64,000 bases of DNA from Planctomycetota bacterium (GTDB taxonomy: Bacteria > Planctomycetota > SZUA-567 > H5-PLA8). Under the pieces are notes generated by a model. That model saw only the letters and a program-made list of their open reading frames with translations. It was not told where the DNA came from and made no database searches. This document shows positions 44,452 through 53,015 of the stretch, piece by piece. The position numbers were made by a program, and so were the translations under genes. The stretch covers positions 2,480,001-2,544,000 of the forward strand of contig JAOSKN010000001.1 in the NCBI GenBank assembly GCA_027493525.1, written 5' to 3'. Position 1 is the stretch's first letter. Each line of letters starts with the position of its first letter.

Positions 44452-45387
44452 ATGGCAACCCGCATGCAACGCTTCGAGGAGACCAAGCGGCCGGCGTTGG
44501 CGCATCCGCGGCTGGTGCTGGTCACGCGCTCCACGGAGTACGAGCGGCTGATCGAACGGCACGCCACGCCGCAGCAGGCCGCGTTCTTCCTGAGCACGCG
44601 CGGGCAGGCGCTCGAACCCATACGCGCCGACCACGAGGCCTTCGAGCAGGCGCGGCGGCTGGTCTTCGGCGCGGCGCCCCACGCCTGGCGGCGCGCGCAG
44701 GTGAAGCGCGAGGACCTCGACCGCTTTCTCTTCGAGCCCGAGGACATCGTCGTCGTGCTGGGGCAGGACGGCTTGGTCGCGAACGTCTCCAAATACCTCG
44801 ACGGGCAGCCGGTGATCGGCTGCAACCCCGACCCGCGGCGCAACGAGGGCGTCCTCGTGCCGTGCCCGCCGCAGGCCGCCGCCGACCTGATGCGCGCGGC
44901 CGCCGCGGGGCGCGGGCGCTTCGAGGCGCGCACGATGGTCGAGGCCCGCCGCGACGACGGGCAGGCGCTGGTGGCGCTCAACGAGATCTATATCGGCCAC
45001 CGCACGCACCAGTCTTCGCGCTACGAACTCGCCTTCGGGGAGGCCTCCGAGCGGCAGTCGTCCTCCGGCCTGATCGTCGCCACCGGTACCGGCGCGACCG
45101 GCTGGGTGCGCTCGATCGCGCGCGAACGGGCCTCGAAGACGAGGCTTCCCGGCCCGGCCGAGCCGCGCCTGGCCTTCTTCGTCCGCGAGGCCTGGCCCAG
45201 CGTCGCCACGGGCGCCTCGATCACCGAGGGCCTGCTCGACGAGGCACGGACGCTGATGCTGACCAGCCGCATGGAGGAAGAAGGCTGCGTCTTCGGCGAC
45301 GGGATCGAAACCGACCGCCTGGCCTTCGGCTGGGGGCGCAAGGTCGAAGTGCGCGTCGCCTCGCGCGTGCTGCGCCTGATGCGCTGA
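44452..45387 (+). CDS. NAD-kinase-like protein
   Basis: Encodes 311 residues from ATG 44452, after GAGGTGGCC; a GTG six bases upstream is possible. Motifs of the NAD/diacylglycerol kinase superfamily are present: GQDG at 104-107 in place of GGDG (the catalytic Asp is kept), ALNEIYIG near 175-182 and SSGLIVATGTGATGW near 204-218. It probably binds NAD(H) or a related nucleotide. The altered first motif and the SPFH partner suggest a specialised role rather than the housekeeping NAD kinase. It is coupled to the SPFH gene. Confidence 0.75.
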   Translation: MATRMQRFEETKRPALAHPRLVLVTRSTEYERLIERHATPQQAAFFLSTRGQALEPIRADHEAFEQARRLVFGAAPHAWRRAQVKREDLDRFLFEPEDIVVVLGQDGLVANVSKYLDGQPVIGCNPDPRRNEGVLVPCPPQAAADLMRAAAAGRGRFEARTMVEARRDDGQALVALNEIYIGHRTHQSSRYELAFGEASERQSSSGLIVATGTGATGWVRSIARERASKTRLPGPAEPRLAFFVREAWPSVATGASITEGLLDEARTLMLTSRMEEEGCVFGDGIETDRLAFGWGRKVEVRVASRVLRLMR

Positions 45388-45493
45388 CGGAGCTTCACCA
45401 AGGTAAGGCAGAGGGCATGGCGGGATATGGGGCCACGCAGGGACGGGGACGGAAATGGCTTGCGTGGCGCGCTCCGGGTAGGCTCTGCACGCC

Positions 45494-45937
45494 ATGGAAT
45501 CTCCCCAAGGCTGGTTCGTCTGGGCGCTTCTCTCGGCGCTCTTCGCCGCGCTCACCGCGCTCACCGCGATCTTCGCGAAGCTCGGCCTGGAGGGCGTGGA
45601 CTCCGACTACGCCACGCTGCTGCGGACCTTCGTGATCGTGGCGGTCCTCGCGGCCTTCGTCTACTTCGCGGGCAAGTGGACCCGCCCCGCGGCGCTGCCG
45701 CCGAAGACGCTGCTCTTCCTGGGGCTTTCCGGTCTGGCGACGGGCGCCTCGTGGGTCTGCTACTTTCGCGCGCTGCAACTGGGCGAGGCTTCCAAGGTCG
45801 CGCCGGTGGACAAGCTGAGCCTGGTCCTGGTCGCGCTCTTCGCCGTGGCGTTCCTGGGTGAGCGCCCTGTGGTGCGTGAGTGGCTGGGCATCGCGCTGGT
45901 CGCCGCCGGCGTGCTGGTCCTGGGCCTCAAGCGCTGA
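45494..45937 (+). CDS. EamA-type small transporter
   Basis: Encodes 147 residues with five hydrophobic segments, the size of one EamA domain. The end (KVAPVDKLSLVLVALFAVAFLGE) is the typical EamA signature. Single-domain members probably act as dimers of the drug/metabolite transporter superfamily. No strong ribosome binding site is visible; the start is set by the first hydrophobic helix. The substrate is unknown. Confidence 0.8.
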   Translation: MESPQGWFVWALLSALFAALTALTAIFAKLGLEGVDSDYATLLRTFVIVAVLAAFVYFAGKWTRPAALPPKTLLFLGLSGLATGASWVCYFRALQLGEASKVAPVDKLSLVLVALFAVAFLGERPVVREWLGIALVAAGVLVLGLKR

Positions 45938-46032
45938 GTCCGGCGCGAGACGGCGTTGGGCTTGCATCCTGGCCTGCATGGACTATCTAGTTAGCGTCGG
46001 CGCGCCGGCGGGCGCCGGTTCGTGCCTTCGAA

Positions 46033-46108
46033 GGCCGCGTACCCAAGTGGCTAAGGGGACGGTTTGCAAAACCGTTATTCGCCGGTTCGAGTCCGGCCGC
46101 GGCCTCCA
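46033..46108 (+). tRNA. tRNA-Cys (GCA)
   Basis: A seven-pair acceptor stem (GGCCGCG/CGCGGCC), anticodon arm ACGGT-TTGCAAA-ACCGT with anticodon GCA, and T arm GCCGG-TTCGAGT-CCGGC. The discriminator is T and the CCA end is encoded (46106-46108). All stems pair perfectly. Confidence 0.95.
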
Positions 46109-46161
46109 ACACTCCTTTCACGGCCCTGACCTGACTCCTTGCGCTGCCGGAACCCACCGGC

Positions 46162-46275
46162 TGCATGAGGCGCATCGTCCCGGCCGCGATATCCTGGGGG
46201 CATGTGCCCTTCCGCCGCCGGCGCCATCGTTGCGTTCTCGAGCGCGCTTCCTCGAGCTGGCGCGGCCAGCGCGCC
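46162..46275 (+). repeat. Partial copy of the mnmE 5' region
   Basis: These 114 bases align without gaps to 48613-48726 at roughly 88% identity. The matched part covers the mnmE leader, its start codon and about 25 codons (CPSAAGAIVAFSSALPRAG here against YPVAADTIVAFSSALPRAG). The copy then runs into unrelated DNA, so it is a truncated duplication. Confidence 0.85.
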
Positions 46276-46284
46276 GCGCTTCAT

Positions 46285-46529
46285 GGCATCGATGGTTTGC
46301 CTGCTGTCCGCGGCGTCGCACAGAAGTATCGCGGGAAGGCCCGGCCGCTCCTCCCTCAACGCCCCGAAGCTTTCGTAATCCGTAAGCACGAGTTCCGCGG
46401 ACCCGCTGCGAAAGAAGGCCAGGGCATCCGCCAGCGATTCCACGTGCCGAGCTTCAGGCTGTCGCAAACCTGCCGAATCTGCCGCGCAGGCCGATCGCCC
46501 TTGCCGATAAGCAGGATGCTTCCCGTCAT
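46285..46529 (-). pseudogene. Decayed response-regulator receiver domain
   Basis: From ATG 46529 the frame reads MTGSILLIGKGDRPARQI, like the first strand and helix of a receiver domain. After a probable one-base deletion near 46445 another frame continues with HVESLADALAFFRSGSAELVLTDYESF and ends in LPAILLCDAADSRQTIDAMKRGALA, the usual receiver end. No output domain follows; the mnmE-like repeat begins instead. Asp in LVLTDYE is the expected phosphorylation site. It looks like a truncated remnant of an NtrC-type regulator. Confidence 0.6.
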
Positions 46530-46596
46530 CGTCAGGTCTCGTTGGTCCCAAGCTTCTTGTGAAGCCGCCGAGGCGTGGACCGCACGTTGGCGCGCC

Positions 46597-47931
46597 TCAT
46601 GCGGAGCGCGGCTTGGGCAGGCAACGGAGCAACAGGACCAAGCCGATGACCGCGCAGATCGCCGAGGCCCCCAGGATCCCGACCTTGGCCGTGTCGATCA
46701 GGGATTCGTCGAGGGCCAGGCCCGCGATGAACAGCGCCATGGTGAAGCCGATCCCGGCGAGGAATCCGCCGGCCACGATGGCGCTCCAGGTGACGCGCTC
46801 CGGCAATCTCGCGAGCCCCAGCTTCACGGCCAGGAAACAGGCCAGCACCACGCCCAGCGGCTTGCCCACGCCCAATCCTACCATGACCGCCACGGCGACC
46901 GGTTCGCCGAAGGCGCCGAGATGGACGGGAACGCCGGCATTGGCGAAGGCGAAGAGCGGCATGATCGCGAAGCTGACCCACGGATGGAGCATCAGCTCAA
47001 GCCGCACCAGGGGCGGGCGCGCCTCGCGCGAGGCGGCTTCGACCCGTTCAAGAACCTGCTGGCGCTGCGGATCGGAGCCGTCTTCGCCTTTCAGGTAGTC
47101 CATGGCGCGGCCGGCCATATCGGACCAGAGCCCCGGCGAAATCCAACTCCGCACGGGAGTCAGCACCCCCAGGATCACGCCGGCGATGGTCGCATGGATT
47201 CCGGACTCATGGAACGCGAACCAGATCCCGATGCCCACGAAGGTATACACGCCCACGCTGCGCACGCCCAGACGCTGCATGGCCAGGACCGCGAAGATGC
47301 CGGCTCCGCCCCATGCCAGCGCCGCATGGTTCAACGCGCCGCTGTAGCCGATGGCGATGACCAGGATGGCGCCGATGTCGTCCACGATGGCCAGGGAGAG
47401 CAACAGGATCCTCAAGCCATGCGGCACGCGATTGCCGAGCAACGCCAGGCAGCCGACCACGAACGCGATATCGGTCGCCATGGGAATGCCCCAGCCGCGC
47501 TCGCCCGGCTGCCCGGATTGAAGCGCCAGGTAAAGCCCCGCCGGCGCGGCCATGCCGCCAAGGGCCGCCGCGATGGGAAGCGAGGCCTGACGCAGTTCGC
47601 GCAATTCCCCCACGGCCATTTCGCGCTTCACTTCCAAACCGATGACGAAGAAGAAGACGGTCATCAGCCCGTCGTTGATCCAATGCTTGAGCGAATGCAT
47701 GAACTCATAATCGCCGAATCGGAACCCGACTTTGGTCTTCCAAAGCGACAGGAACGGGTCGGCCCATTCCGAGTTGGCCAGGAACAACGCCAGCACCGTA
47801 AAGCAGAGCAGCACCAGCCCGCTGGCGGCCTGAATGTGCAGGAAGCGCTGAAGCGGCCCGGTAATCCGCTGCACCGGTTCGGCCGGCAGGGGCGGCAAGG
47901 GGACGCTGGAATCTTTTGAACCGTGCGCCAT
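46597..47931 (-). CDS. nhaA: Na+/H+ antiporter NhaA
   Basis: Encodes 444 residues with about 12 membrane segments. The family signature WINDGLMTVFFFVIGLEVKRE and the paired aspartates in SLAIVDDIGAILVIA are present, as is the conserved GIPMATDIAF. It exchanges sodium for protons across the inner membrane for sodium and pH homeostasis. No regulator lies nearby. Length and motifs are typical. Confidence 0.95.
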   Translation of the reverse strand: MAHGSKDSSVPLPPLPAEPVQRITGPLQRFLHIQAASGLVLLCFTVLALFLANSEWADPFLSLWKTKVGFRFGDYEFMHSLKHWINDGLMTVFFFVIGLEVKREMAVGELRELRQASLPIAAALGGMAAPAGLYLALQSGQPGERGWGIPMATDIAFVVGCLALLGNRVPHGLRILLLSLAIVDDIGAILVIAIGYSGALNHAALAWGGAGIFAVLAMQRLGVRSVGVYTFVGIGIWFAFHESGIHATIAGVILGVLTPVRSWISPGLWSDMAGRAMDYLKGEDGSDPQRQQVLERVEAASREARPPLVRLELMLHPWVSFAIMPLFAFANAGVPVHLGAFGEPVAVAVMVGLGVGKPLGVVLACFLAVKLGLARLPERVTWSAIVAGGFLAGIGFTMALFIAGLALDESLIDTAKVGILGASAICAVIGLVLLLRCLPKPRSA

Positions 47932-48059
47932 CGTGTCGGCCGGCCTTTCAGGGATTCTTGAACTGGCGGACCAGGATCGTGTGGGATCGCCCTTGCGCGG
48001 CAGCGCGTTCGGACCATGCAGGCGCAGCCGCTTCCGGGCTTCCGCGGAGCTCAGGCCGG

Positions 48060-48338
48060 CTAGCAGCCCGTTGAAGTAGGGGGCTGGCCGCGTTGCGAGG
48101 AGATTTTGAACTGGGCAAGGCTTGCGCAGTCGAGCCGTAGCGGGAAGCTACGGCGAGCGAAGCGTAACGCAGCCCAGTTCAAAATCTCCCGCAACCCTCC
48201 GGGCAGCCTCGCCTTGCGGCCTGGCTCCGCGTTGCGCTTCGGTTGGCGTATCCGCCCGATACGCCGCCCCTGCGCGCGCCTTGATCCAGGCCCCAATCCA
48301 AGGCTGCGCGGCCGCCCCCTATTTCAACGGGCTGCTAG
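48060..48338. mobile_element. MITE-like palindromic element with CTAG ends
   Basis: The 279-bp segment has terminal inverted repeats starting CTAGCAGCCCGTTGAA with only one mismatch and one gap over about 32 bases. Inside lie a perfect 18-bp inverted repeat (GGAGATTTTGAACTGGGC at 48099-48116, complement at 48172-48189) enclosing CCGTAGC/GCTACGG (48135-48153), and GGCGTATC/GATACGCC. No coding frame is likely. It looks like a non-autonomous transposable or extragenic palindromic element. Confidence 0.7.
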
Positions 48339-48612
48339 GGTGGCTTGGAGAGCCTGGAGGGTTTCTTCGGCGCCCAGACTATGCCAAGCCCCGGAAGGGA
48401 TGCGTTTCCGGTCCATTGTTTGGCTCTGGATTGAGTCTACATTCTTCAGACTCCGGGGCGAGTGACGCCTTCGAGGATTCGACCGGAATCCGGCTGACGA
48501 GTGGTTCGCGGCGATAGTTATGCTGGGGTGGCGGCGGGGAGCTTTGGCCGTGATCCTGGCGAGCATGAACTTCGTATCCGGGAAGATACGACCACGGGCA
48601 CGCAACGCAATC

Positions 48613-48726
48613 TGAATGAGGCGCCTCGTCCCGGCCGCGCTATCCTGGGGGCATGTATCCCGTCGCCGCCGACACCATCGTGGCGTTCTCGAGCGCGCTT
48701 CCTCGAGCGGGCGCGGCCGGCGCGCC
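48613..48726 (+). repeat. Parent copy of the 114-bp mnmE 5' repeat
   Basis: Covers 40 bases of mnmE leader and the first codons of mnmE. It matches 46162-46275 without gaps. The shared leader includes CTGGGGGCATG just at the start codon. Confidence 0.85.
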
Positions 48727-50125
48727 ATGCCGCGCGATCGTGCGGCTCTCGGGGCCCGAGGCCCGGCGCATCGCGGCGGCGGTCTTTGCCGGCGCCGCGG
48801 AGAACCTCGAATCGGCCGGCCGGGCGCGCCTCGTGGGGCGCGTCGCCTGGCGCGGGCGGAACCTGCCGGCTTGCGCGTACGTCATGCCCGGCCCGCGTTC
48901 GTACACCCGGCAGGACGTCGTCGAGCTGCACCTGCCGGCGCTCGCCGTCTGCCTCCCCGAGATCCTGGACCGGCTGCTTGCGGCCGGCGCGCGCGCGGCC
49001 TTGCCCGGCGAGTTCACCCGCCGCGCGCTTCTCGCCGGACGGCTCTCCCTCGAACGCGCCGCCGCCGTCGGGGAGCTGGTTCGCGCCGAGCGCGCCGACG
49101 AGGCGCGCGAACACGCCGCCCGCGCGGCCGGCGCGGCCACCGGCGCGGCCGGAGCGCTGCGCGACGAACTTCTGGCGCTCCTGGCCCGCCTGGAACTGGG
49201 CCTGGATTTCAGCCACGAGGACGTGGAGTTTCTGCCCCAGCCGGAGTTGCACGGCCGCGCGCGCGAACTCGCCCGGCGCGCGCGCGAACTCGCCGATGCC
49301 GCGCCGCGCGAAACCTTCTCCCAGGCGCTGGACGGCTGCCGCGCGGCGCTCTGCGGGCCGGTCAACGCGGGCAAGAGCTCGCTCTTCAACGCGCTGCTGG
49401 GACGCGCGGCGGCGCTGGTCTCGCCGGAGGCCCACACCACCCGCGACCCCGTCGAGGCGACCCTGGACTTCGAAGACGGGACTTCCGTGCGCCTCTACGA
49501 TACCGCCGGGCTGGCGGACCCCGGAGGCGGCGCGGGGTTGCTCCGGATGGCGCTCGACGCGACCGCCCGTACGCTCCAGCGCGCGGAGTTGCTGGTGCTG
49601 GCCTTGGACTCCAGCCGGCACGGCCTGGACGAAGGCGAAATCGAAGCCTTGGCCGGGATGCTGGCCGGCCACGAAGGGACCTCACGGCTCCTGGTCTGGA
49701 CCAAGACCGATCTCGGGACCGCGACCCAAGCCGCTGAGGGGGGCCTGAACCGGATCCCGGAGCGTCTTTGTAACCTATTAATAAAACAAGACTTATATAC
49801 AATTTCCAGCTCCAGCATCTCTGGCGCGGGCGTGCCGGAGATCCGCGCCTGGCTGTACCGGGAAGCGCTGGCGAGGGGTGGCCGGGTCGCGGCGGCGCGG
49901 CTGGGCTTGGCGGCCCAGCGCCGGGAGGCCCTGACCCGCGCTGCCGAGGCGTTGGACCGGGGCGTCGAGGCGCTGGAAGCCGGTCTTGGCGAGGACGCGG
50001 CCACCGTGGAGCTTCGCGAGGCCGTCCATGAACTTTCCGCCTGCGAGGGCGTCCTGTTGCGGCACGATGCGCTGACCGAGAGCCTCCTGGACCGGATCTT
50101 CGCGGACTTCTGCATCGGCAAGTGA
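48653..50125 (+). CDS. mnmE: tRNA uridine-5-carboxymethylaminomethyl GTPase MnmE
   Basis: Encodes 490 residues. An N-terminal formyl-THF-binding-like domain (to about 120) is followed by a helical domain holding a G domain: G1 GPVNAGKSS, G3 DTAG, G4 TKTD, G5-like SSISGAG. The C-terminus CIGK matches the family's invariant C(I/L/V)GK. With MnmG it modifies the wobble uridine of several tRNAs. Between G4 and G5 the gene has an AT-rich patch (49768-49815) encoding LCNLLIKQDLYTISS, out of keeping with the rest. The ATG at 48653 lies within the duplicated leader. Confidence 0.93.
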   Translation: MYPVAADTIVAFSSALPRAGAAGAPCRAIVRLSGPEARRIAAAVFAGAAENLESAGRARLVGRVAWRGRNLPACAYVMPGPRSYTRQDVVELHLPALAVCLPEILDRLLAAGARAALPGEFTRRALLAGRLSLERAAAVGELVRAERADEAREHAARAAGAATGAAGALRDELLALLARLELGLDFSHEDVEFLPQPELHGRARELARRARELADAAPRETFSQALDGCRAALCGPVNAGKSSLFNALLGRAAALVSPEAHTTRDPVEATLDFEDGTSVRLYDTAGLADPGGGAGLLRMALDATARTLQRAELLVLALDSSRHGLDEGEIEALAGMLAGHEGTSRLLVWTKTDLGTATQAAEGGLNRIPERLCNLLIKQDLYTISSSSISGAGVPEIRAWLYREALARGGRVAAARLGLAAQRREALTRAAEALDRGVEALEAGLGEDAATVELREAVHELSACEGVLLRHDALTESLLDRIFADFCIGK

Positions 50126-50816
50126 ACTGGAACGCTGGCCACCCCCATAACACGAGGCGTCGAGGGCTGCACGAAGGGCAGCGCGCGGCTTTCTCGGGCG
50201 GCTCTCCAAGGCTGCGCACTGGGTCTCCTGGGATTCAGCCGGTACGGAGGCACAGGAATGGCCTGGTTCCGAACTTGTGAAACGAGATTTAGTTCGTTGA
50301 AGCTTGCTCAATTATCAACGTCTCCCCCCGCGTCTTCCGCCCTTGCGGCGCGTGCAAATGCGTGGCTCTGGAGCGGCACACGTGAGGCGTGTCCGGCAGG
50401 GAGCCGTTAGGCGCACGTAGAGCAGGTCAAAGGGCTTACAGATTGAAAAGAAACGGTTTTTGACGGGAATTGAAGGCTTGGAGTCCGGCGCGTCCGGGCG
50501 GGGCCTCGCGCTCGGGGCGGGCCATGGGGTAGAGTGGATTGCCGAGGGCTTGACCGGGTGTATTGCGATGAGCGAAGTGCGCAATTTTATCGGTGATTCC
50601 AGAAAAGAAATTCTTGCGTTCACGGGTTGGTTTTCTAGAATAGACCGTGCCAGCAAAATCCGAGCATGACCGTTTTGCAGGCATCGATGTTGGCTCCGTA
50701 AGCGGCCTGATTCTTGATCGCGGTACAGCTCTTTTGACGGTCCGTTTTGACGGTCCGGCAGGGGTTTGTTGTCCGCATCGGACGGCGGCAGGGGCCCTGG
50801 GAGTGGGGGGAGAGCC
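50126..50816. other. Long intergenic region with a promoter-like site and tandem repeat
   Basis: About 690 bases without a convincing gene; the short plus-strand frame near 50,460-50,669 has no ribosome binding site. A promoter-like pair TTGCGT (50614-50619) and TAGAAT (50636-50641) with 16 bases between them probably serves the DnaJ-domain gene. The 13-mer TTTTGACGGTCCG is repeated exactly in tandem at 50732-50757. Confidence 0.45.
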
Positions 50817-51635
50817 GTGCTTTCCGAGACGTCAACCGAGATGATTAACTACTACGAAGTCCTTGAGGTGAGCCCGGAAGCCGAGGCCGAGGAGATCAAG
50901 CGCTCTTTCCGCCGCCTCGCCAAGAAATACCACCCCGACCACAACTCCGACCGCACGAAGTGGGCCGAAGCGAAGATGCGCGTGCTGCTCCGCGCCTACG
51001 ACACGTTGATGAACGCCGCGGAGCGCGCCGAGTACGACAACCGCCTCCGCCCGTACCTCAAGGCCAGCCGCGATCCCTACAAGGAAAACCTGGCCAAGCG
51101 CAGTGACGACCCGGCCGCGCAGGCCCGGCTGGTCCTCTACAGCCTGCTCAACGACACGCCCAAGGACGCCATCGAGATCTACGAGCGGATGCGGGCGAAG
51201 GACAAGAGCTTCGAAGTCTGGCAGCACCTCGACCACAAGGACTATCTCGACTGCGAGTTCCTCCTCGGCGAGGAGTACGAGCGGCAGGGCAAGTGGCAGC
51301 AGGCGCTGCGCTTCTACGAGAACGTCTACAACGAAGAGCGCAACAGCCCCATGCGCTTCTTCCTCGAAGAGGTCAAGGACCGCATCCGCGACATCTACTG
51401 CAAGAAGGTTGCCCGGCGCTGCAAGCCGCTCGACTCGGTGAAGGTCTACGAGAAGGTCATGGGGATGGGCGTCAGCAAAAAGACCGAGGCCTACCTCCAC
51501 AAGAAGATCGCCGAGAGCTACTTCAAGGCCGGGCTGGAGAAGAAAGCCCGGGTGCATCTCAAGCGGGCCTTCGAGCTGGAGCCGAAGCTGAAGGGCGCGC
51601 AGAAGATCTGCGAAAAGCTCTCGATGCAGGACTGA
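50817..51635 (+). CDS. DnaJ-domain protein with helical-repeat C-terminus
   Basis: Encodes 272 residues from GTG 50817, preceded by GGGGGGAGAG; ATG 50841 is the alternative. A J domain occupies about residues 10-75, with the DnaK-contacting HPD in KKYHPDHNS. The rest is helical with TPR-like pairs (LDCEFLLGEEYERQGKWQQALRFYENVYNEE in outline, core GKWQQALRFYENVY). No zinc-finger or substrate domain of classical DnaJ is present. It probably recruits DnaK to a specific client. A terminator follows 28 bases after the stop. Confidence 0.85.
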   Translation: MLSETSTEMINYYEVLEVSPEAEAEEIKRSFRRLAKKYHPDHNSDRTKWAEAKMRVLLRAYDTLMNAAERAEYDNRLRPYLKASRDPYKENLAKRSDDPAAQARLVLYSLLNDTPKDAIEIYERMRAKDKSFEVWQHLDHKDYLDCEFLLGEEYERQGKWQQALRFYENVYNEERNSPMRFFLEEVKDRIRDIYCKKVARRCKPLDSVKVYEKVMGMGVSKKTEAYLHKKIAESYFKAGLEKKARVHLKRAFELEPKLKGAQKICEKLSMQD

Positions 51636-51663
51636 TTCCTTTCCCGCAACCGGCCGTTCAAGA

Positions 51664-51697
51664 CCGCTCCGCGACGCACGCGCGGAGCGGTTTTGCT
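51664..51697 (+). terminator. Rho-independent terminator
   Basis: CCGCTCCGCG (51664-51673) pairs perfectly with CGCGGAGCGG (51681-51690) across seven bases and is followed by TTTTGCTTT. It ends the DnaJ-domain transcript. Confidence 0.85.
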
Positions 51698-51698
51698 T

Positions 51699-51865
51699 TG
51701 GCCGCCCGTTGAAAAAGGGGGCGCGGTCAGGAAACGAGCGATTTTTGTACAGACCGAGGCGCGACCGAGGAGCATATCCAAAGGAGATCTGTGACGAGGG
51801 AGCAACGAAGGGCTGGGCAAAAAGCGCCGTTTAATGGCCCGCTCCCTTTTTCAACCGGCGGCTAG
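51699..51865. mobile_element. MITE-like element related to the one at 48060
   Basis: The left end GGCCGCCCGTTGAAAAAGGG and the right end (complement) CTAGCCGCCGGTTGAAAAAG form imperfect inverted repeats of about 22 bases. The core GCCCGTTGAA..AGGGGGC is the same as in the 48060 element, though the inner 120 bases differ. Only the right end keeps CTAG. It carries no plausible gene and lies between a terminator and gmk. Confidence 0.6.
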
Positions 51866-51924
51866 GCCTTCGCGCAACTCCGTGTGGCTCAAGGGACTGG
51901 AAACGCAACGGGGGCGCGGATAGG

Positions 51925-52557
51925 ATGCACGGTTCCATGGGGGCCTCCCGCGGCATCTTCTTTCTCGTGGCCGGCCCGTCGGGGGCCGGCAAGACGACGT
52001 TGCTGCGGCGCCTGTTGGAGTCCGAGCGCGGCCTCGAGAAGGACATCTCCGTCACCACCCGCGCCCCGCGGCCGGGCGAGCAGGACGGCAGGGACTACCG
52101 CTTCTGGGACCGCGCGCGCTTCGAAAAGGGCGTGGCCGAAGGCGCCTTCCTGGAGCACGCGGTCGTCTTCGGAAAGGATTTCTACGGCACGTTGGCCAGC
52201 CAGGTGAACGAGCGCCTGGAACGCGGCATCGACGTGATCAAGGACATGGACGTGCAGGGCGTGGGCCAGGTGCGGGCCAGGTGGCCCTGGCCGGCCAGCG
52301 TGGCGATCTTCGTGACCCCGCCGACGCCCGAGCAGCTCGAACGGCGCCTGCGCGACCGCAAGACCGAGAGCGAAGAGCGCGTCGCCCGGCGCCTCGCGAC
52401 GGCGCGCGAGGAAATCCGGCGCGTGGGCGAGTACGATTACGTGGTCTGCAACGAGTCGGTGGACGACGCCGTCGCCGACCTCGCCGCGATCCGCCGCGCG
52501 GAGCGCCAGCGGCGCGAGCGGCTGGAGCGGGCCTTCGGCGAGGCGTGGAAGGCCTAG
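51925..52557 (+). CDS. gmk: Guanylate kinase
   Basis: Encodes 210 residues. P-loop AGPSGAGKTTLL, then SVTTRAPRPGEQDGRDYRF, the GMP-binding signature, and a lid region in the middle. It converts GMP to GDP with ATP. The ATG at 51925 is used; a second ATG at 51937 is possible. It is followed by rpoZ and coaC, a gene order kept in many bacteria. Confidence 0.95.
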   Translation: MHGSMGASRGIFFLVAGPSGAGKTTLLRRLLESERGLEKDISVTTRAPRPGEQDGRDYRFWDRARFEKGVAEGAFLEHAVVFGKDFYGTLASQVNERLERGIDVIKDMDVQGVGQVRARWPWPASVAIFVTPPTPEQLERRLRDRKTESEERVARRLATAREEIRRVGEYDYVVCNESVDDAVADLAAIRRAERQRRERLERAFGEAWKA

Positions 52558-52591
52558 GAATTTCACCTCAGGGTGGCAAGGAGAAGGAAAC

Positions 52592-52942
52592 GTGAGCATT
52601 ACGCCGGAACTGCAGGCGAAGATCCTCCACAAGTGCGGCGGCACCTACAAGGCCGTCGTGCTCTTCCAGAAGCGCCTGCGCGAGCTGGTGCGCGGGCTCC
52701 CGCCGCTGGTCGAAACCAAGGGCGACCAGGAGCTGGATCTCTGGGACGCCGTGGCGCGCGAGATCCTCTCCAGCAAGGTCGATCTGATCATGGGCGAAGA
52801 GGCCGAGAGGATGCGCCGCGAGCAGGCCGCCCGCGAAGCCGACGAGCTGCCCGGCAAGCCCAAGGACGGCGCGACGCCTCCGCCTCCGCCCGCCCCCACG
52901 CCCATGCCCGAAGGACCCAAGGGCGAAGCGCCGATGGCCTGA
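52592..52942 (+). CDS. rpoZ: RNA polymerase omega subunit, divergent
   Basis: Encodes 116 residues from GTG 52592, after AAGGAGAAGG. The segment KAVVLFQKRLRELVRGLPPLVE followed by DAVAREI is a divergent form of the omega core; the position between gmk and coaC supports it. The last 40 residues are Pro-rich and unstructured. Omega helps assemble and stabilise RNA polymerase. Confidence 0.75.
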   Translation: MSITPELQAKILHKCGGTYKAVVLFQKRLRELVRGLPPLVETKGDQELDLWDAVAREILSSKVDLIMGEEAERMRREQAAREADELPGKPKDGATPPPPPAPTPMPEGPKGEAPMA

Positions 52943-53015
52943 GCCCGAGTAGCGCGCAGGGCTTCGGACGCGCGGGGGCGCACCGGCGGCTCTCGCGGCT
53001 TGGAGGCGAAGCGTC

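Noticed and set aside
45987..46175. Short minus-strand frame over the tRNA-Cys
   Set aside because: It is simply the reverse complement of the tRNA, a well-known source of false small genes.
46165..47919. Long plus-strand frame opposite nhaA
   Set aside because: NhaA on the minus strand is full length with all signature motifs; the plus frame is low complexity in Gln, Arg and His and has no ribosome binding site.
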